From Rhodococcoides kroppenstedtii (GTDB taxonomy: Bacteria; Actinomycetota; Actinomycetes; Mycobacteriales; Mycobacteriaceae), in assembly GCF_900111805.1 (NCBI RefSeq), contig NZ_FOJN01000006.1:1-64000 (forward strand): 64,000 nt of DNA, given 5' to 3'. The number at the start of each line of letters is the position of its first letter. Positions within the stretch are counted from its first letter, which is position 1. Of this stretch, positions 52,747 to 63,593 are shown one piece after another. The notes beneath the pieces are model-generated. The model was not told where the DNA came from, made no database searches, and worked only from the letters and a program-made list of their open reading frames with translations. The position numbers and the translations under genes are program-made.

Positions 52747-55700
52747 GAGCTGCCTCCATGATCGCCTCGTCCACGTCGGCGCCGTTCTTCTCGGCTTCCG
52801 AAATGGCGAGCAGTACCTTCTTGTAATCCCGCGGCATCACCTTCACGAAGTGATTCACCTGCTGCGACCAATCGGCGAGGATGCGCTCCGCGACCTCGGA
52901 TCCGGTCTGGTCGCGGTGGCGGGTGACCGCGTCCTTGAGCCACGCGAACTCGTCGCCTTCGAGGGCTTCGATGTCCACCAGCTCGGTGTTCAAGTTGGCC
53001 TCGAAGGTCGAGTTCGGATCGAACACGAACGCCACGCCGCCGGACATGCCGGCACCGAAGTTGCGGCCGGTCTCGCCGAGAATGACCACCTTGCCACCGG
53101 TCATGTACTCGCAGCCGTGGTCACCCACACCCTCGACGACGGCGGTGGCGCCGGAGTTGCGCACCGCGAACCGCTCGCCGACGACACCGCGAATCAGCGC
53201 CTCGCCCTCGGTGGCCCCGAAGAGAATGACGTTGCCGGCGATGATGTTGTTCTCCGCGACGAAGTCCGGGTTGGCGTCGCGCGACGGGCGCACGACGATC
53301 CGTCCGCCCGACAGACCCTTGCCGACGAAGTCGTTGGCGTCACCCTCGAGGCGCAGCGTCATGCCCTTCGGCACGAACGCACCGAAGCTGTTGCCGGCGG
53401 ACCCGGTGAAGGTGATGTCGATGGTGTCGTCGGGCAGGCCGTCGGCACCGTACTTCTTGGTCAGCTCGTGGCCGAGCATCGTGCCCACCGTGCGGTTGAC
53501 GTTGGTGATCCGCGTGGTGAACTGCACCTTCTCGCCCGAGTCCAGGGCCTCCCGGCTCTGGGTGATGAGCTGCTGGTCCAGCGCCTTGTCCAGCGAATGA
53601 TCCTGGGTGCCCGTGCAGTACAGGTCCTGGTTCATGAACGCCGACTCGGGCTGGTCCAGGATCGGCGACAGGTCGAGCTTCGACGCCTTCCAGTGCTCCT
53701 TGGCCGCGGTGGTGTCGAGCAGGCCGACCTGACCGACGGCCTCGTCCAGCGTGCGGAAGCCGAACTCCGCCAGGTACTCCCGGACCTCCTCGGCGATGTA
53801 GAGGAAGAAGTTCTCGACGAACTCCGGCTGGCCCGCGAACCGCTTGCGCAGCACCGGGTTCTGCGTGGCGACGCCCACCGGGCAGGTGTCGAGGTGGCAG
53901 ACGCGCATCATGATGCAGCCCGAGACCACCAGCGGGGCGGTGGCGAAACCGAACTCCTCGCCGCCGAGCAGGGCGGCAACCATGACGTCGCGGCCGGTCT
54001 TGAGCTGGCCGTCCACCTGCACCACGATGCGATCGCGAAGTCCGTTGAGCAGCAACGTCTGCTGGGTCTCGGCCAGGCCGAGCTCCCACGGCGCACCCGC
54101 ATGCTTGACGGAGGTGAGCGGCGTCGCGCCCGTACCGCCGTCGTGGCCCGAGATGAGGACGACGTCCGCGTGAGCCTTCGACACGCCGGCGGCGACCGTG
54201 CCCACGCCGATCTCGGAGACGAGCTTGACGTGGATGCGTGCCGACGGGTTCGCGTTCTTCAGGTCGTGGATCAGCTGCGCGAGATCCTCGATCGAGTAGA
54301 TGTCGTGGTGCGGGGGCGGCGAGATCAGACCCACGCCCGGCGTGGAGTGCCTGACCTCGGCCACCCACGGGTACACCTTGTGCGCCGGAAGCTGGCCGCC
54401 CTCACCGGGCTTGGCTCCCTGCGCCATCTTGATCTGGATGTCGGTGCAGTTGGTCAGGTAGTTCGAGGTGACGCCGAAACGGCCCGACGCGACCTGCTTG
54501 ATCGCCGACCGCCGCGAGTCGCCGTTCTCGTCCGGCGTGAAACGCGCGACGTCCTCGCCGCCCTCGCCGGAGTTCGACCGACCGCCGAGGCGGTTCATCG
54601 CGATGGCGAGCGTCTCGTGAGCCTCGGCGGAGATCGATCCGTAGCTCATCGCACCGGTGGAGAAGCGCTTGACGATCTCGCGCGCCGACTCGACTTCCTC
54701 GAGGGGAATCGGGGTCCGACCCTCGGTACGGAAGCGGAACAACCCGCGCAGCGACGCCAGTCGCTCCGACTGGTCGTCCACCATCTGCGTGTATTCCTTG
54801 AACACGCGGTACTGACCGGTGCGCGTCGCGTGCTGGAGCTTGAACACGGTGTCCGGGTTGAACAGGTGGTACTCGCCCTCGCGACGCCACTGGTATTCGC
54901 CACCCGTCTCGAGCTCGCGATGGGCGCGCTCGAACTTGTTGTCCAGGTAAGCAATACCGTGGCGTGCCGCCACGTCGGCGGCGATCTGGTCGAGGTCGAT
55001 GCCGCCGAGCGGCGAGGTGACACCGTGGAAGTACTCGTCGACCAGGTCCTGCGACAGACCGATGACCTGGAAGAGCTGCGCACCGGTGTACGACGCGAGC
55101 GTGGAGATGCCCATCTTCGACATCACCTTGAGCACACCCTTGCCGGCGGCCTTGATGTAGTTGCGCACGGCGGCGTCGTACTCGACGCCCTGCAGGTTGC
55201 CGCGCTCGATCATGTCCTCGATGGACTCGAACGCCATGTACGGATTGACCGCGGCCGCACCGAATCCGACGAGCGTGGCCATGTGGTGCACCTCGCGGGC
55301 GTCACCGGCCTCGACGATCAGACCGACCTTGGTGCGCGTCTTCTCGCGCACCAGGTGATGGTGGACCGCCGAGGTGAGCAGCAGCGACGGGATCGGCGCC
55401 AGCTTCTCGTTGGACTCGCGGTCCGAGAGGATCACGATGCGGGCGCCCCCGGCGATGGCCGCGGACACCTGCGCACGGATGATCTCGAGCGAACGACGCA
55501 GTCCCTCACCGCCTTCCGCGACCGGATAGAGGCCGCGGACGACGACCGAGCGCAGCTCGTCGAGGTTGCCGTCGTCGTTGATGTGGACGAGCTTGGCCAG
55601 CTCGTCGTTGTGCAGGATCGGCGAGTTGAGCACGATCTGGCGGCATGCCTCGGCGGTGGGCTGCAACAGATCCCGTTCCGGACCGATGGTGCCACCGAGG

Positions 55701-57340
55701 CTGGTCACCACTTCCTCGCGGATGGCATCCAGCGGCGGGTTGGTCACCTGCGCGAAGAGCTGCGAAAAGTAGTCGAAGAGCATGCGGGGGCGAGCCGAGA
55801 GCACCGCGACGGGCGTGTCGGTGCCCATCGAACCGATGGCCTCGGCACCCGTCTTCGCCATGGGAGCGAGGAGAACGTTCAGCTCCTCGGTGGTGTAGCC
55901 GAAGATCTGCTGACGGATGAGCACGCGATCGTGCGACATGTGCACGTGCGGCCGCTCGGGCAGCTCGTCGACCGTGAGCAGCCCCTGGTCCAGCCACTCC
56001 TGGTACGGGTGTTCCGCCGCGAGTTCGTCCTTGATCTCGTCGTCGCTGACGATGCGGCCCTGCGCGGTGTCCACGAGGAACATGCGGCCGGGCTGCAGAC
56101 GGACCTTCTTCACGATGCGCGACGGCTCGATGTCGAGCACGCCGACCTCGGACGCCATGACGACCAGGCCGTCGTCGGTGACCCACAGTCGCGAGGGACG
56201 CAGGCCGTTGCGGTCGAGCACGGCGCCGATGACGGTGCCGTCGGTGAAGCACACCGATGCGGGGCCGTCCCACGGCTCCATCAGCGTCGAGTGGAACTGG
56301 TAGAACGCCCGACGGGCGGGGTCCATGGTCTCGTGATGCTCCCAGGCCTCCGGGATCATCATGAGCACCGCGTGCGGCAGGCTGCGGCCACCCAGGTGCA
56401 GGAACTCGAGCACCTCGTCGAACCGCGCGGTGTCGGAGGCGCCGCGCGTGCACACGGGGAAGATCGCGTCGAGCTTCTCCCGGCCGCCGAAGGCGTCCGA
56501 GTCGATCAGCGCCTCCCGCGCGCGCATCCAGTTCTCGTTGCCGGTGACGGTGTTGATCTCACCGTTGTGCGCGACACGACGGAACGGGTGCGCGAGCGGC
56601 CACGAGGGGAACGTGTTGGTGGAGAAGCGGGAGTGCACCAGACCCAGGGCGCTCTCGACGCGCTCGTCCTGCAGGTCGAGGTAGAAACCCTTGAGCTGCG
56701 GCGTCGTCAGCATGCCCTTGTAGACGATCGTCGACGGGGACAGCGACGGGAAGTAGACCGTCTCGCGGCCGGGACCGTCCTTGCCCGGGCCCTCGGTCCC
56801 GAGCTCGTGCTCGACGCGCTTGCGGGCGACGAATGCCCGGCGCTCGAGGTCGAGCCCGGTGAGCGACCGATCCGGTGCGGCGACGAAGATCTGCCGGAAC
56901 GTCGGCATCGCGTCGCGGGCCAGCGCGCCGAGCGACGTGTCGTCGGTCTCGAGCGTGCGCCACCCCAGGACCTCGAGGCCCTCCTCGACGACGATGCGCT
57001 CGACGCCCTCGACCGCCTCCTGCACCGCGGCGCGCGCCTGCGGGAGGAAGGCGATACCGGTGGCGTAGGCACCCTCGGCGGGCAGCTCGAAGTCCACGAC
57101 GGCGCGGTAGAACGCGTCGGGCACCTGGATCAGGATGCCGGCGCCGTCACCGGTGTTGGGCTCGGCGCCGGCCGCGCCGCGGTGTTCGAGATTGACCAGT
57201 GCGGTGATCGCCTTGTCGACGATGTCGCGGCTGCGACGGCCGTACATGTCGACGACGAACGCGACGCCACAGGAGTCGTGTTCGTGGGCGGGGTCGTAGA
57301 GGCCCTGTGCTGCTGGGTACCGGTGACCGGGAATCTGCAT
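52739..57340 (-). CDS. gltB: Glutamate synthase large subunit
   Basis: A 1533-residue enzyme that combines glutamine and 2-oxoglutarate to give two glutamates. The N-terminal Ntn glutaminase domain has its nucleophile Cys at residue 24 ([20 protein letters not shown]). The FMN synthase domain carries [20 protein letters not shown] and [20 protein letters not shown]. The 3Fe-4S motif is [20 protein letters not shown]. The C-terminal glycine-rich beta-helix includes [17 protein letters not shown]. The ATG at 57340 was chosen because GTGAGGCAAGACACC precedes it and it gives a short propeptide; a longer in-frame ORF reaches 57484 without family similarity. It is the first gene of gltBD. Confidence 0.97.
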   Translation of the reverse strand: MQIPGHRYPAAQGLYDPAHEHDSCGVAFVVDMYGRRSRDIVDKAITALVNLEHRGAAGAEPNTGDGAGILIQVPDAFYRAVVDFELPAEGAYATGIAFLPQARAAVQEAVEGVERIVVEEGLEVLGWRTLETDDTSLGALARDAMPTFRQIFVAAPDRSLTGLDLERRAFVARKRVEHELGTEGPGKDGPGRETVYFPSLSPSTIVYKGMLTTPQLKGFYLDLQDERVESALGLVHSRFSTNTFPSWPLAHPFRRVAHNGEINTVTGNENWMRAREALIDSDAFGGREKLDAIFPVCTRGASDTARFDEVLEFLHLGGRSLPHAVLMMIPEAWEHHETMDPARRAFYQFHSTLMEPWDGPASVCFTDGTVIGAVLDRNGLRPSRLWVTDDGLVVMASEVGVLDIEPSRIVKKVRLQPGRMFLVDTAQGRIVSDDEIKDELAAEHPYQEWLDQGLLTVDELPERPHVHMSHDRVLIRQQIFGYTTEELNVLLAPMAKTGAEAIGSMGTDTPVAVLSARPRMLFDYFSQLFAQVTNPPLDAIREEVVTSLGGTIGPERDLLQPTAEACRQIVLNSPILHNDELAKLVHINDDGNLDELRSVVVRGLYPVAEGGEGLRRSLEIIRAQVSAAIAGGARIVILSDRESNEKLAPIPSLLLTSAVHHHLVREKTRTKVGLIVEAGDAREVHHMATLVGFGAAAVNPYMAFESIEDMIERGNLQGVEYDAAVRNYIKAAGKGVLKVMSKMGISTLASYTGAQLFQVIGLSQDLVDEYFHGVTSPLGGIDLDQIAADVAARHGIAYLDNKFERAHRELETGGEYQWRREGEYHLFNPDTVFKLQHATRTGQYRVFKEYTQMVDDQSERLASLRGLFRFRTEGRTPIPLEEVESAREIVKRFSTGAMSYGSISAEAHETLAIAMNRLGGRSNSGEGGEDVARFTPDENGDSRRSAIKQVASGRFGVTSNYLTNCTDIQIKMAQGAKPGEGGQLPAHKVYPWVAEVRHSTPGVGLISPPPHHDIYSIEDLAQLIHDLKNANPSARIHVKLVSEIGVGTVAAGVSKAHADVVLISGHDGGTGATPLTSVKHAGAPWELGLAETQQTLLLNGLRDRIVVQVDGQLKTGRDVMVAALLGGEEFGFATAPLVVSGCIMMRVCHLDTCPVGVATQNPVLRKRFAGQPEFVENFFLYIAEEVREYLAEFGFRTLDEAVGQVGLLDTTAAKEHWKASKLDLSPILDQPESAFMNQDLYCTGTQDHSLDKALDQQLITQSREALDSGEKVQFTTRITNVNRTVGTMLGHELTKKYGADGLPDDTIDITFTGSAGNSFGAFVPKGMTLRLEGDANDFVGKGLSGGRIVVRPSRDANPDFVAENNIIAGNVILFGATEGEALIRGVVGERFAVRNSGATAVVEGVGDHGCEYMTGGKVVILGETGRNFGAGMSGGVAFVFDPNSTFEANLNTELVDIEALEGDEFAWLKDAVTRHRDQTGSEVAERILADWSQQVNHFVKVMPRDYKKVLLAISEAEKNGADVDEAIMEAARG

Positions 57341-57970
57341 GGTGTCTTGCCTCACTGCGAGTCGAGCCAGAATCCGCGTCGTCGTCCTGGACTCCTCCGG
57401 CACGCTCGTCGAGACGAGAGGGAGCGCACGAGGCGATCGGGAGCCGCCGCGGGGCGGTTCGAGAGCGGGTTCGCCGTTGAACACACACTCGGATCGGGCT
57501 GTCGGCCGGCGCGAACGCCCCGCTCGATGATGGTGCTCGAGCAGCGCGCCGAACGCTCGGCCGGGTGTTTCCGGGCAGGGGGGAGTGCTTGTGGGTCCAC
57601 CCCGCGAGGAAAACGATAGGTCAGCACCCCGACGAATTCACAAACAAGGGTTACCTTCACGGCCCTCACCTGCGACGACGTCGAAAGCTACGACGGTACG
57701 TGGGCCGCCGGGCGTCGTTGCACGGCGTCGTGACCATTCGGTCCACCCGCCGACGTGGGCGGTCCGGGTGGCCGACCCGGTCTGCACGGCCCGGGAATCG
57801 GGCGAATGCGGACACGGTCACGCAACACCGACGATACCGGGACGACACGCAGCGCAACAGAGAGAAGAGCGCCACAACGCAGAGCGAACGAGAGCAACCG
57901 AGAACGGGACCGCCGGATACACCCGGAAACGACTGCTGGCCGCAGCGATGAGAATCAGCTACGGCCAGCG
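57341..57970 (-). promoter_or_regulatory. Long gltB leader and promoter region, no gene recognised
   Basis: About 630 bases lie between gltB and the tRNA gene. On the minus strand TTGTGA (57638-57643) and TATCGT (57613-57618), spaced 19 bases, are a weak promoter candidate, which would leave a 5' untranslated region of roughly 270 bases. No known riboswitch or GlnR-type repeat was clearly seen. Long ORFs here are composition artefacts. Confidence 0.35.
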
Positions 57971-58056
57971 TGGTGGGCGAAGGGGGACTTGAACCCCCAC
58001 GTCCCGAAGGACACTGGCACCTGAAGCCAGCGCGTCTGCCATTCCGCCACTCGCCC
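57971..58056 (-). tRNA. tRNA-Leu (anticodon CAG), CCA encoded
   Basis: On the minus strand the 86-base molecule begins GGGCGAGTGGCGGAATGGCA and ends CCCCTTCGCCCACCA. The anticodon stem-loop is CTGGC-TTCAGGT-GCCAG, giving anticodon CAG for leucine CUG codons. A long variable arm (TGTCCTTCGGGACG) makes it a type II tRNA, and the T-arm GGGGGTTCAAGTCCCCC is canonical. The 3' CCA is encoded in the DNA. Confidence 0.97.
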
Positions 58057-58286
58057 GAGCGACCCGAGAACGGTAGCACGGCCGTCGTCGCGGGCCGAAA
58101 TCGCCGGGAGCCGCGGCGGTCCGACCGGACCGTTCGCCCGTTTCTCGGGGTCGCGGCCGGGTCGACCGACGGATTCCGGCGTATAGCATGAATGTGCTGT
58201 CCCGGACCGCCGGGACACGCAGCCGTGTCCGAAGCACAGCCGTGACCGAGAAGCAATCGGCCCGAGCACGATCGAGGGAGGGTGAC

Positions 58287-59909
58287 GTGGGAGTGGTTCA
58301 GCGGTTCGAGCGGAAGCTGCAGAGCGCCGTCGGCGACGCCTTCGCGCGCGTGTTCGGCGGCGGCGTGGTGCCGGCGGAGGTCGAGGCAGCGCTGCGGCAG
58401 GAGGCCCTGAGCGGTGTGCGCACCCTCGACGGTGGTCACGTGCTCGCACCCAACGACTTCGTCATCACCATCAGCCCGGCCGATCACGATCGCCTCGCGT
58501 CCGATCAGGATCTGACCACGCGCGCCTTCTCCCGGCACCTGCAGGACTACATCACCGAGCAGGGGTGGCAGACGTACGGCACCGTCGCCGTGCATTTCGA
58601 GGCCGCACCGATTCTCCACACCGGCCAGTTCCGCACCGCCGGCCGCGTGAACCCGGATGCGGGGACCGACCACGGCCCCGCCGCCGACGCACGTCAGACT
58701 CGAGACCGACCCCACCGCCCCACCCCGTCGACATCAGGAGCCGTCTCCATGACTCAGAATCCCGGGAATCGCACCGAGGGCGACGAGCCCGACCGCGAGG
58801 CCGGATCCGTCACCCACGGCCCACGCAACGGCAGCGCCTACCCGGGCGAGACCGCGTCGGGCGTGGAGTCGGAGAACCGCGTTCGCCCGCCGGCCGGCTA
58901 CCCCGGTCGGCCCGCGGCGGATGCGCGTCCCCGCGGTGGCGTTCAGCCTCCACACGGCGCACCGGGTCCGGAACGCGGCGATCGCGGCGGTCACGAACAG
59001 GGTGCCTACGACCAGGGCGGCTACGAGCGGGATCCGCGCGGTTACCGGCCGGGCGGGTACGAGCAGGGCGGATACCCGCCGCCACGCGGTCACGAGCAGG
59101 GCGGCTACGACCAGCGCGGCTACGAGCACGGTGGCTACGACCAGCGCGGCTACGAGCACGGTGGCTACGACCAGCGCGGCTACGAGCAGGGCGGCTACGA
59201 GCAGGGCGGCTACGGTCGTCCGGGTCCCGATCCTCGCCCGTACGGCCGGCCCGATCAGGGTTACGGCCAGCAGGGTTACGGCCAGCAGGGTTACGGCCAG
59301 CAGGGCTACCGGCAGGACTACGGACAGGACTACGGACAGCAGGGCTACGGGCAGGACTACGGCCGGCCCGACTACGGACAGCAGGGGTACGGCCGGCAGG
59401 GTTACGGGCAGGACCACGGCCGGCCCGACTACGACCGGCAGGGTTACGGCCCGGGCTACGGCCGGCCCGACACCGACGACCGCGACTGGGACCGGCAGGC
59501 GTACGACCGGCCGGGGCAAGACCAGCGTGCGTACGGCGCCGCCTACGACGCACCCGCCGCGGACGAGGGTCCGTCGACGCAGGGATACCGGGCTCCCGAC
59601 CTGCACGACGCCCCCGCCGGGACCGCTACGGCGACCCTGTCGCTCGAGGACGGCAGCGGCCGGCAGTTCCAGTTGCGCGACGGGGCCAACATCGTCGGCC
59701 GCGGTCAGGACGCCCACTTCCGCCTGCCCGACACCGGGGTGTCGCGTCGCCACTTCGAGGTGCGCTGGGACGGTCGCGTGGCGACGTTGTCCGATCTCGG
59801 TTCCACCAACGGCACCACCGTCAACGGTTCGCCGGTGCAGGACTGGCAGCTCGCGGACGGCGACGTCGTGCGGGCCGGTCACTCCGAGATCCTGGTGCGC
59901 ATCGTCTGA
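58287..59909 (+). CDS. fhaA: FHA-domain protein FhaA with DUF3662 and a Gly/Tyr/Gln-rich linker
   Basis: A 540-residue cytoplasmic signalling protein. Residues 1-125 are the DUF3662 domain ([20 protein letters not shown], then [18 protein letters not shown]). A long low-complexity linker runs to about residue 440. The last 95 residues form an FHA domain ([44 protein letters not shown]). FHA domains bind phosphothreonine made by PknA and PknB; in mycobacteria FhaA links this to the lipid II flippase MviN and to peptidoglycan synthesis. The GTG at 58287 has GAGGGAGGGTGAC upstream; the longer frame to 58188 lacks support. It heads the fhaA-fhaB-pstP-rodA-pbpA cluster. Confidence 0.95.
   Translation: MGVVQRFERKLQSAVGDAFARVFGGGVVPAEVEAALRQEALSGVRTLDGGHVLAPNDFVITISPADHDRLASDQDLTTRAFSRHLQDYITEQGWQTYGTVAVHFEAAPILHTGQFRTAGRVNPDAGTDHGPAADARQTRDRPHRPTPSTSGAVSMTQNPGNRTEGDEPDREAGSVTHGPRNGSAYPGETASGVESENRVRPPAGYPGRPAADARPRGGVQPPHGAPGPERGDRGGHEQGAYDQGGYERDPRGYRPGGYEQGGYPPPRGHEQGGYDQRGYEHGGYDQRGYEHGGYDQRGYEQGGYEQGGYGRPGPDPRPYGRPDQGYGQQGYGQQGYGQQGYRQDYGQDYGQQGYGQDYGRPDYGQQGYGRQGYGQDHGRPDYDRQGYGPGYGRPDTDDRDWDRQAYDRPGQDQRAYGAAYDAPAADEGPSTQGYRAPDLHDAPAGTATATLSLEDGSGRQFQLRDGANIVGRGQDAHFRLPDTGVSRRHFEVRWDGRVATLSDLGSTNGTTVNGSPVQDWQLADGDVVRAGHSEILVRIV
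59103..59310 (+). repeat. In-frame tandem repeats in the fhaA linker
   Basis: A 30-base unit (GGCTACGACCAGCGCGGCTA plus ten more bases) occurs about three times from 59103 to 59192, encoding [11 protein letters not shown] 15-base unit (CAGGGTTACGGCCAG) then occurs about three times around 59256-59310, encoding QGYGQ. Diverged copies continue to about 59500. Such repeats can change length by slippage. Confidence 0.85.
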
Positions 59910-60103
59910 TCCGGTGCACGGGGAACGCCACCGCGTCGCGGTGCGCGTGTGACCTCGCTGTCACCCCCTGCCCCTATGATGCTGCGAGATGGCACACGTG
60001 ACGCGTGCGCCGGAACGTCCGTGTCGGCGCATTGCCGTCGACGTCGCCCGCGCCGACGGCACACCGTCGGCCGACCTACCGGTGGAACGAGGAGGTGATC
60101 GCT

Positions 60104-60565
60104 GTGCAAGGACTCGTTCTGCAACTCACGCGTGCGGGTTTCCTGGTGGTGCTGTGGCTGTTCGTCTGGGCAGTCCTGCGCACCCTGCGCTCGGACATCT
60201 ACGCCGCGTCCGGACTCCGCGTTCCCCCCCGGTCGCGGAAGACACCGGTCTCCCTGCCGGGCCGTAAGCAGAAGGTGGCCAAGTACCTGGTGGTCACTCA
60301 GGGCTCGCTCGCCGGTACCCGCATCACCCTCGGCACGCAGCCGGTGCTCATGGGGCGGGCGGACGATTCCACGCTGGTCCTGACGGACGACTACGCGTCC
60401 ACGCGCCACGCCCGTCTGTCGCCGCGCGGGAGCGACTGGTACGTCGAGGATCTCGGATCGACCAACGGCACGTACCTGGACCGCGTGAAGGTGACGACGG
60501 CCGTGCGGGTACCGCTGGGAACGCCCGTCCGCGTGGGCAAGACCGTGATCGAGTTGCGCCCGTGA
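60104..60565 (+). CDS. fhaB: FHA-domain membrane protein FhaB (FipA)
   Basis: A 153-residue protein with one N-terminal membrane helix (AGFLVVLWLFVWAVLRTLRS) and a C-terminal FHA domain ([51 protein letters not shown]). It binds phosphothreonine targets of PknA/PknB and, in mycobacteria, is tied to FtsZ and FtsQ under stress. The GTG at 60104 follows GGAGGTGATC. Its stop overlaps the pstP start (GTGA at 60562-60565). Confidence 0.95.
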   Translation: MQGLVLQLTRAGFLVVLWLFVWAVLRTLRSDIYAASGLRVPPRSRKTPVSLPGRKQKVAKYLVVTQGSLAGTRITLGTQPVLMGRADDSTLVLTDDYASTRHARLSPRGSDWYVEDLGSTNGTYLDRVKVTTAVRVPLGTPVRVGKTVIELRP

Positions 60566-62139
60566 CCCTCGTTCTCCGCTACGCCGCACGCAGCGACCGG
60601 GGCCTCGTACGGTCCAACAACGAGGACTCGGTGTACGCCGGCGCGCGCCTGCTGGCCCTGGCCGACGGCATGGGCGGCCACGCCGCGGGCGAGGTCGCCT
60701 CGCAGCTGATGATCGCCGCGCTGGCGCATCTCGACGACGACGAGCCCGGCGACGATCTGCTGGGCAAGCTCGAGCGAGCGACTCGCGAGGGCAACGCCAC
60801 CATTGCCGAGCAGGTCGAGGAGGACCCCGAACTCGACGGGATGGGCACCACCCTGACCGCGATCCTGTTCGGCGGACGCAAGATCGGTCTGGTCCACATC
60901 GGCGACTCGCGGGCGTACCTGTTGCGGGACGACGAGCTGACCCAGATCACTCGGGACGACACCTTCGTCCAGTCGCTCGTCGACGAGGGTCGCATCACCG
61001 CCGAGCAGGCCCACTCGCACCCGCAGCGCTCGCTCATCATGCGGGCGTTGACCGGTAACGAGATCGAGCCCACGCTGACCGTCCGTGAGGCTCGCGCGGG
61101 CGACCGCTACCTCCTGTGCTCGGACGGTCTGTCCGACGTGGTGAGCAGCAAGACCATCGCGGACACCCTGCGCGAGGGCGAGAACGACGTGTGCGCCGAC
61201 CGGCTGATCGAGCTCGCGCTGCGCAGTGGCGGGCCGGACAACGTCACTGTCGTCGTCGCCGACGTCATCGACCTCGACTACGGCCAGTCGCACCCGATTC
61301 TCGCCGGCGCGGCGTCGATGGACGACGACGAGGACGCGCCGCCGCCCAACACCGCCGCCGGTCGCGCAGCGGCCATGCGCCCCCCGCGATCGACGCCGAA
61401 GCGGGTCGCGCCGGCCCCGCCGCCGGAACCGGAGAAGAAGTCGCACAAGCTCCGGTGGATCCTGACATCGGTCGCGCTGGTGGCACTGCTCGCCGCCGGC
61501 GCCATCGTGGGCTGGTCACTGCTGCAACGCAATTACTACGTCGGGACGGACGACGGACGGGTCGCAGTCATGCGCGGCGTGCCCGGTTCCGTGCTGGGGT
61601 ACTCGCTCCAGACCGTGGACCTGGTCGGCTGCGTGCGCGAGTCGCCCACCGAATCGTCGTCCTCGGCCACCACCACGACGGCCCCGACGACGACGGCCGC
61701 TCCGGTGCCCGGTGCCGCCGCCCCCACGGAACCGGCACCGACCGGCGAACCCACGCCCACACCCACGCCGGAACCCGAGCCGGAGCCGGCGACCGTCGAA
61801 CTTCGGTCGCCGTCCGATGCGGGCGACTGCCGCATCCTCGGTGTGGACGATCTGCAGCCGTCGGCCCGCGAGCAGGTGCGGTCCGGACTGCCGTCCGGCA
61901 CGCTGGAGGACGCGCGTTCCCAGGTCACCCGCCTGGTGTCGACGGACCTGCTGCCGGTGTGCGAGGAATCGCCCACGACCTCCCCCGTCCCTACCCCCAC
62001 CACGACCGACGTTCCGGCGCCGGCCCCGGGTGACCCGGCGGCCCCGCCCACGGAGAGCGCACCGCCCACGGAGACGGTCACGCCCACGCCGACCCCCACC
62101 CCCGTGGTGGGCCAGACGTGCCGGGTGGGCACTCGATGA
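60562..62139 (+). CDS. pstP: PP2C-family Ser/Thr phosphatase PstP
   Basis: A 525-residue membrane phosphatase. The cytosolic PP2C domain (residues 1-235) shows the metal-binding and catalytic motifs RSNNEDSVYAGARLLALADG, ADGMGGHAAGEVAS, HIGDSRAYLLRDDELTQITR, LLCSDGLSDVVSS and GGPDNVTVVVADVID. A single helix (LRWILTSVALVALLAAGAIV, about residue 300) is followed by a Thr/Pro-rich external part. It removes phosphate from PknA, PknB and their targets. The external part ends in low-complexity TPTPTPTP stretches. The stop overlaps the rodA start by four bases (ATGA). Confidence 0.96.
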   Translation: MTLVLRYAARSDRGLVRSNNEDSVYAGARLLALADGMGGHAAGEVASQLMIAALAHLDDDEPGDDLLGKLERATREGNATIAEQVEEDPELDGMGTTLTAILFGGRKIGLVHIGDSRAYLLRDDELTQITRDDTFVQSLVDEGRITAEQAHSHPQRSLIMRALTGNEIEPTLTVREARAGDRYLLCSDGLSDVVSSKTIADTLREGENDVCADRLIELALRSGGPDNVTVVVADVIDLDYGQSHPILAGAASMDDDEDAPPPNTAAGRAAAMRPPRSTPKRVAPAPPPEPEKKSHKLRWILTSVALVALLAAGAIVGWSLLQRNYYVGTDDGRVAVMRGVPGSVLGYSLQTVDLVGCVRESPTESSSSATTTTAPTTTAAPVPGAAAPTEPAPTGEPTPTPTPEPEPEPATVELRSPSDAGDCRILGVDDLQPSAREQVRSGLPSGTLEDARSQVTRLVSTDLLPVCEESPTTSPVPTPTTTDVPAPAPGDPAAPPTESAPPTETVTPTPTPTPVVGQTCRVGTR

Positions 62140-63593
62140 CGGCACCCTCGCAGTCCTCGCCGTCCTTCCCCAGCCCTCCCGGTGGATTCGCGCCGGCACC
62201 GCCGCAGTCCACGCGGCGTGGTGTCGAGGCCGCACTCCTCGCGGCGGCGACGTTGATCACCACGCTGTCCTTCGTGCTGGTCGAGGCCAGCCAAGAGCAG
62301 GCCGTGACCTGGGACCTGGCGAAGTACGGTCTGGCGTACCTCGCGATGTTCGTCGTCGCCCACGCCGCGGTGCGTCGGTTCGCCACCCATGCCGATCCGC
62401 TGCTGTTGCCCATCGTGGCGCTGCTCAACGGTCTCGGCCTGGTGCTCATCCACCGACTCGACCTCGCCGCGGAGGAATCCGCGCGGTACCTCGGCACGGA
62501 TGCGCCGTCACCGGACGCGAACCAGCAGGTCCTGTGGACGGCCCTCGGTATCGCGTGCTTCGTCGCGGTGCTGGTCCTCGTCCGCGACTACCGCACCCTC
62601 GCGCGCTACGGCTACACCCTCGGCCTCGGCGGCCTGCTCTTCCTGGCGCTGCCCGCCGTCCTGCCGGCTTCTCTCTCGGAGGTCAACGGGTCCAAGATCT
62701 GGATCCGGCTGCCCGGCTTCAGCATTCAGCCCGGTGAGTTCGCCAAGATCGCGCTGTTGATCTTCTTCGCCTCCGTCCTGGTGGCCAAACGTGAGCTCTT
62801 CACGACCGCCGGCAAGCACGTGTTGGGCATGGATCTGCCCCGAGCGCGCGATCTCGGTCCGATCGTGGTCGCCTGGATCGTCTCCATCGGGGTCCTCGTG
62901 TTCCAGAAGGACCTCGGCACGTCGTTGCTCATCTACTCGACGGTGCTGGTGATGATCTACATCGCCACCGAGCGCGTCGGGTGGATCGTCGTGGGGTTGA
63001 CGCTGCTGCTGGCAGGATTCGTGCTCGCCTACAACACCTTCGGGCACGTGAAGATCCGTACGGACACCTGGCTCGACCCGTTCGCGGACTACAACGACAC
63101 CGGGTACCAGATCTCGCAGTCGCTGTTCGGTCTCGCCACCGGGGGCATGGGCGGCACCGGTCTCGGCAGCGGTCGCCCGTCGCAGGTGCCGTTCGCCAAC
63201 ACCGACTTCATCATCGCCACCGTCGGCGAGGAGCTGGGCCTGATCGGGCTCGCCGCCGTGCTCATGCTGTACCTGTTGTTCGTCCTGCGCGGCGTCCGCA
63301 CCGCCCTGGCCGTGCGCGACAGCTTCGGCAAGCTGCTCGCGGCCGGACTGTCCGTCATCATCGCCGTGCAGCTGTTCGTCGTGGTGGGCGGGGTGACCAA
63401 GCTGATCCCGCTGACCGGTCTCACCACCCCCTTCATGTCCTACGGAGGCTCGTCCCTGCTCGCCAACTACGTTCTCGTGGCCCTGCTGATCAAGATCTCC
63501 GACGCTGCCCGCGCGCCCGTCGTTCCGCAGAAGCGCGGACCGGCCGGCCCGCAGATCGGTGACGCACCCACCCAGGTGGTGAAGCGCCCGTGA
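62136..63593 (+). CDS. rodA: FtsW/RodA/SpoVE-family peptidoglycan glycosyltransferase RodA
   Basis: A 485-residue SEDS polymerase with about ten to twelve helices. LVLIHRLDLAAEESARYLGT, WIRLPGFSIQPGEFAKIALL (the conserved PxEF/K region), VFQKDLGTSLLIYSTVLVMI, ISQSLFGLATGGMGGTGLGS and LIPLTGLTTPFMSYGGSSLL (the P-F-x-S-Y-G-G-S signature) are all present. With its class B PBP partner PbpA it makes peptidoglycan for elongation. The N-terminal 40 residues are proline-rich and cytosolic. It overlaps pbpA by four bases (GTGA). Confidence 0.96.
   Translation: MTAPSQSSPSFPSPPGGFAPAPPQSTRRGVEAALLAAATLITTLSFVLVEASQEQAVTWDLAKYGLAYLAMFVVAHAAVRRFATHADPLLLPIVALLNGLGLVLIHRLDLAAEESARYLGTDAPSPDANQQVLWTALGIACFVAVLVLVRDYRTLARYGYTLGLGGLLFLALPAVLPASLSEVNGSKIWIRLPGFSIQPGEFAKIALLIFFASVLVAKRELFTTAGKHVLGMDLPRARDLGPIVVAWIVSIGVLVFQKDLGTSLLIYSTVLVMIYIATERVGWIVVGLTLLLAGFVLAYNTFGHVKIRTDTWLDPFADYNDTGYQISQSLFGLATGGMGGTGLGSGRPSQVPFANTDFIIATVGEELGLIGLAAVLMLYLLFVLRGVRTALAVRDSFGKLLAAGLSVIIAVQLFVVVGGVTKLIPLTGLTTPFMSYGGSSLLANYVLVALLIKISDAARAPVVPQKRGPAGPQIGDAPTQVVKRP

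Noticed and set aside
52670..57619. 1649-residue plus-strand ORF
   Set aside because: It is exactly antisense to gltB and gltD, has arbitrary Arg/His/Asp-rich composition and no recognisable motif; long antisense frames are usual at this GC.
57666..58715. 349-residue minus-strand ORF
   Set aside because: It runs through the tRNA-Leu gene and antisense to fhaA and has no motif.
59080..59500. CRISPR-like repeat array
   Set aside because: The repeats are in frame, contiguous without unique spacers, and encode the fhaA linker.
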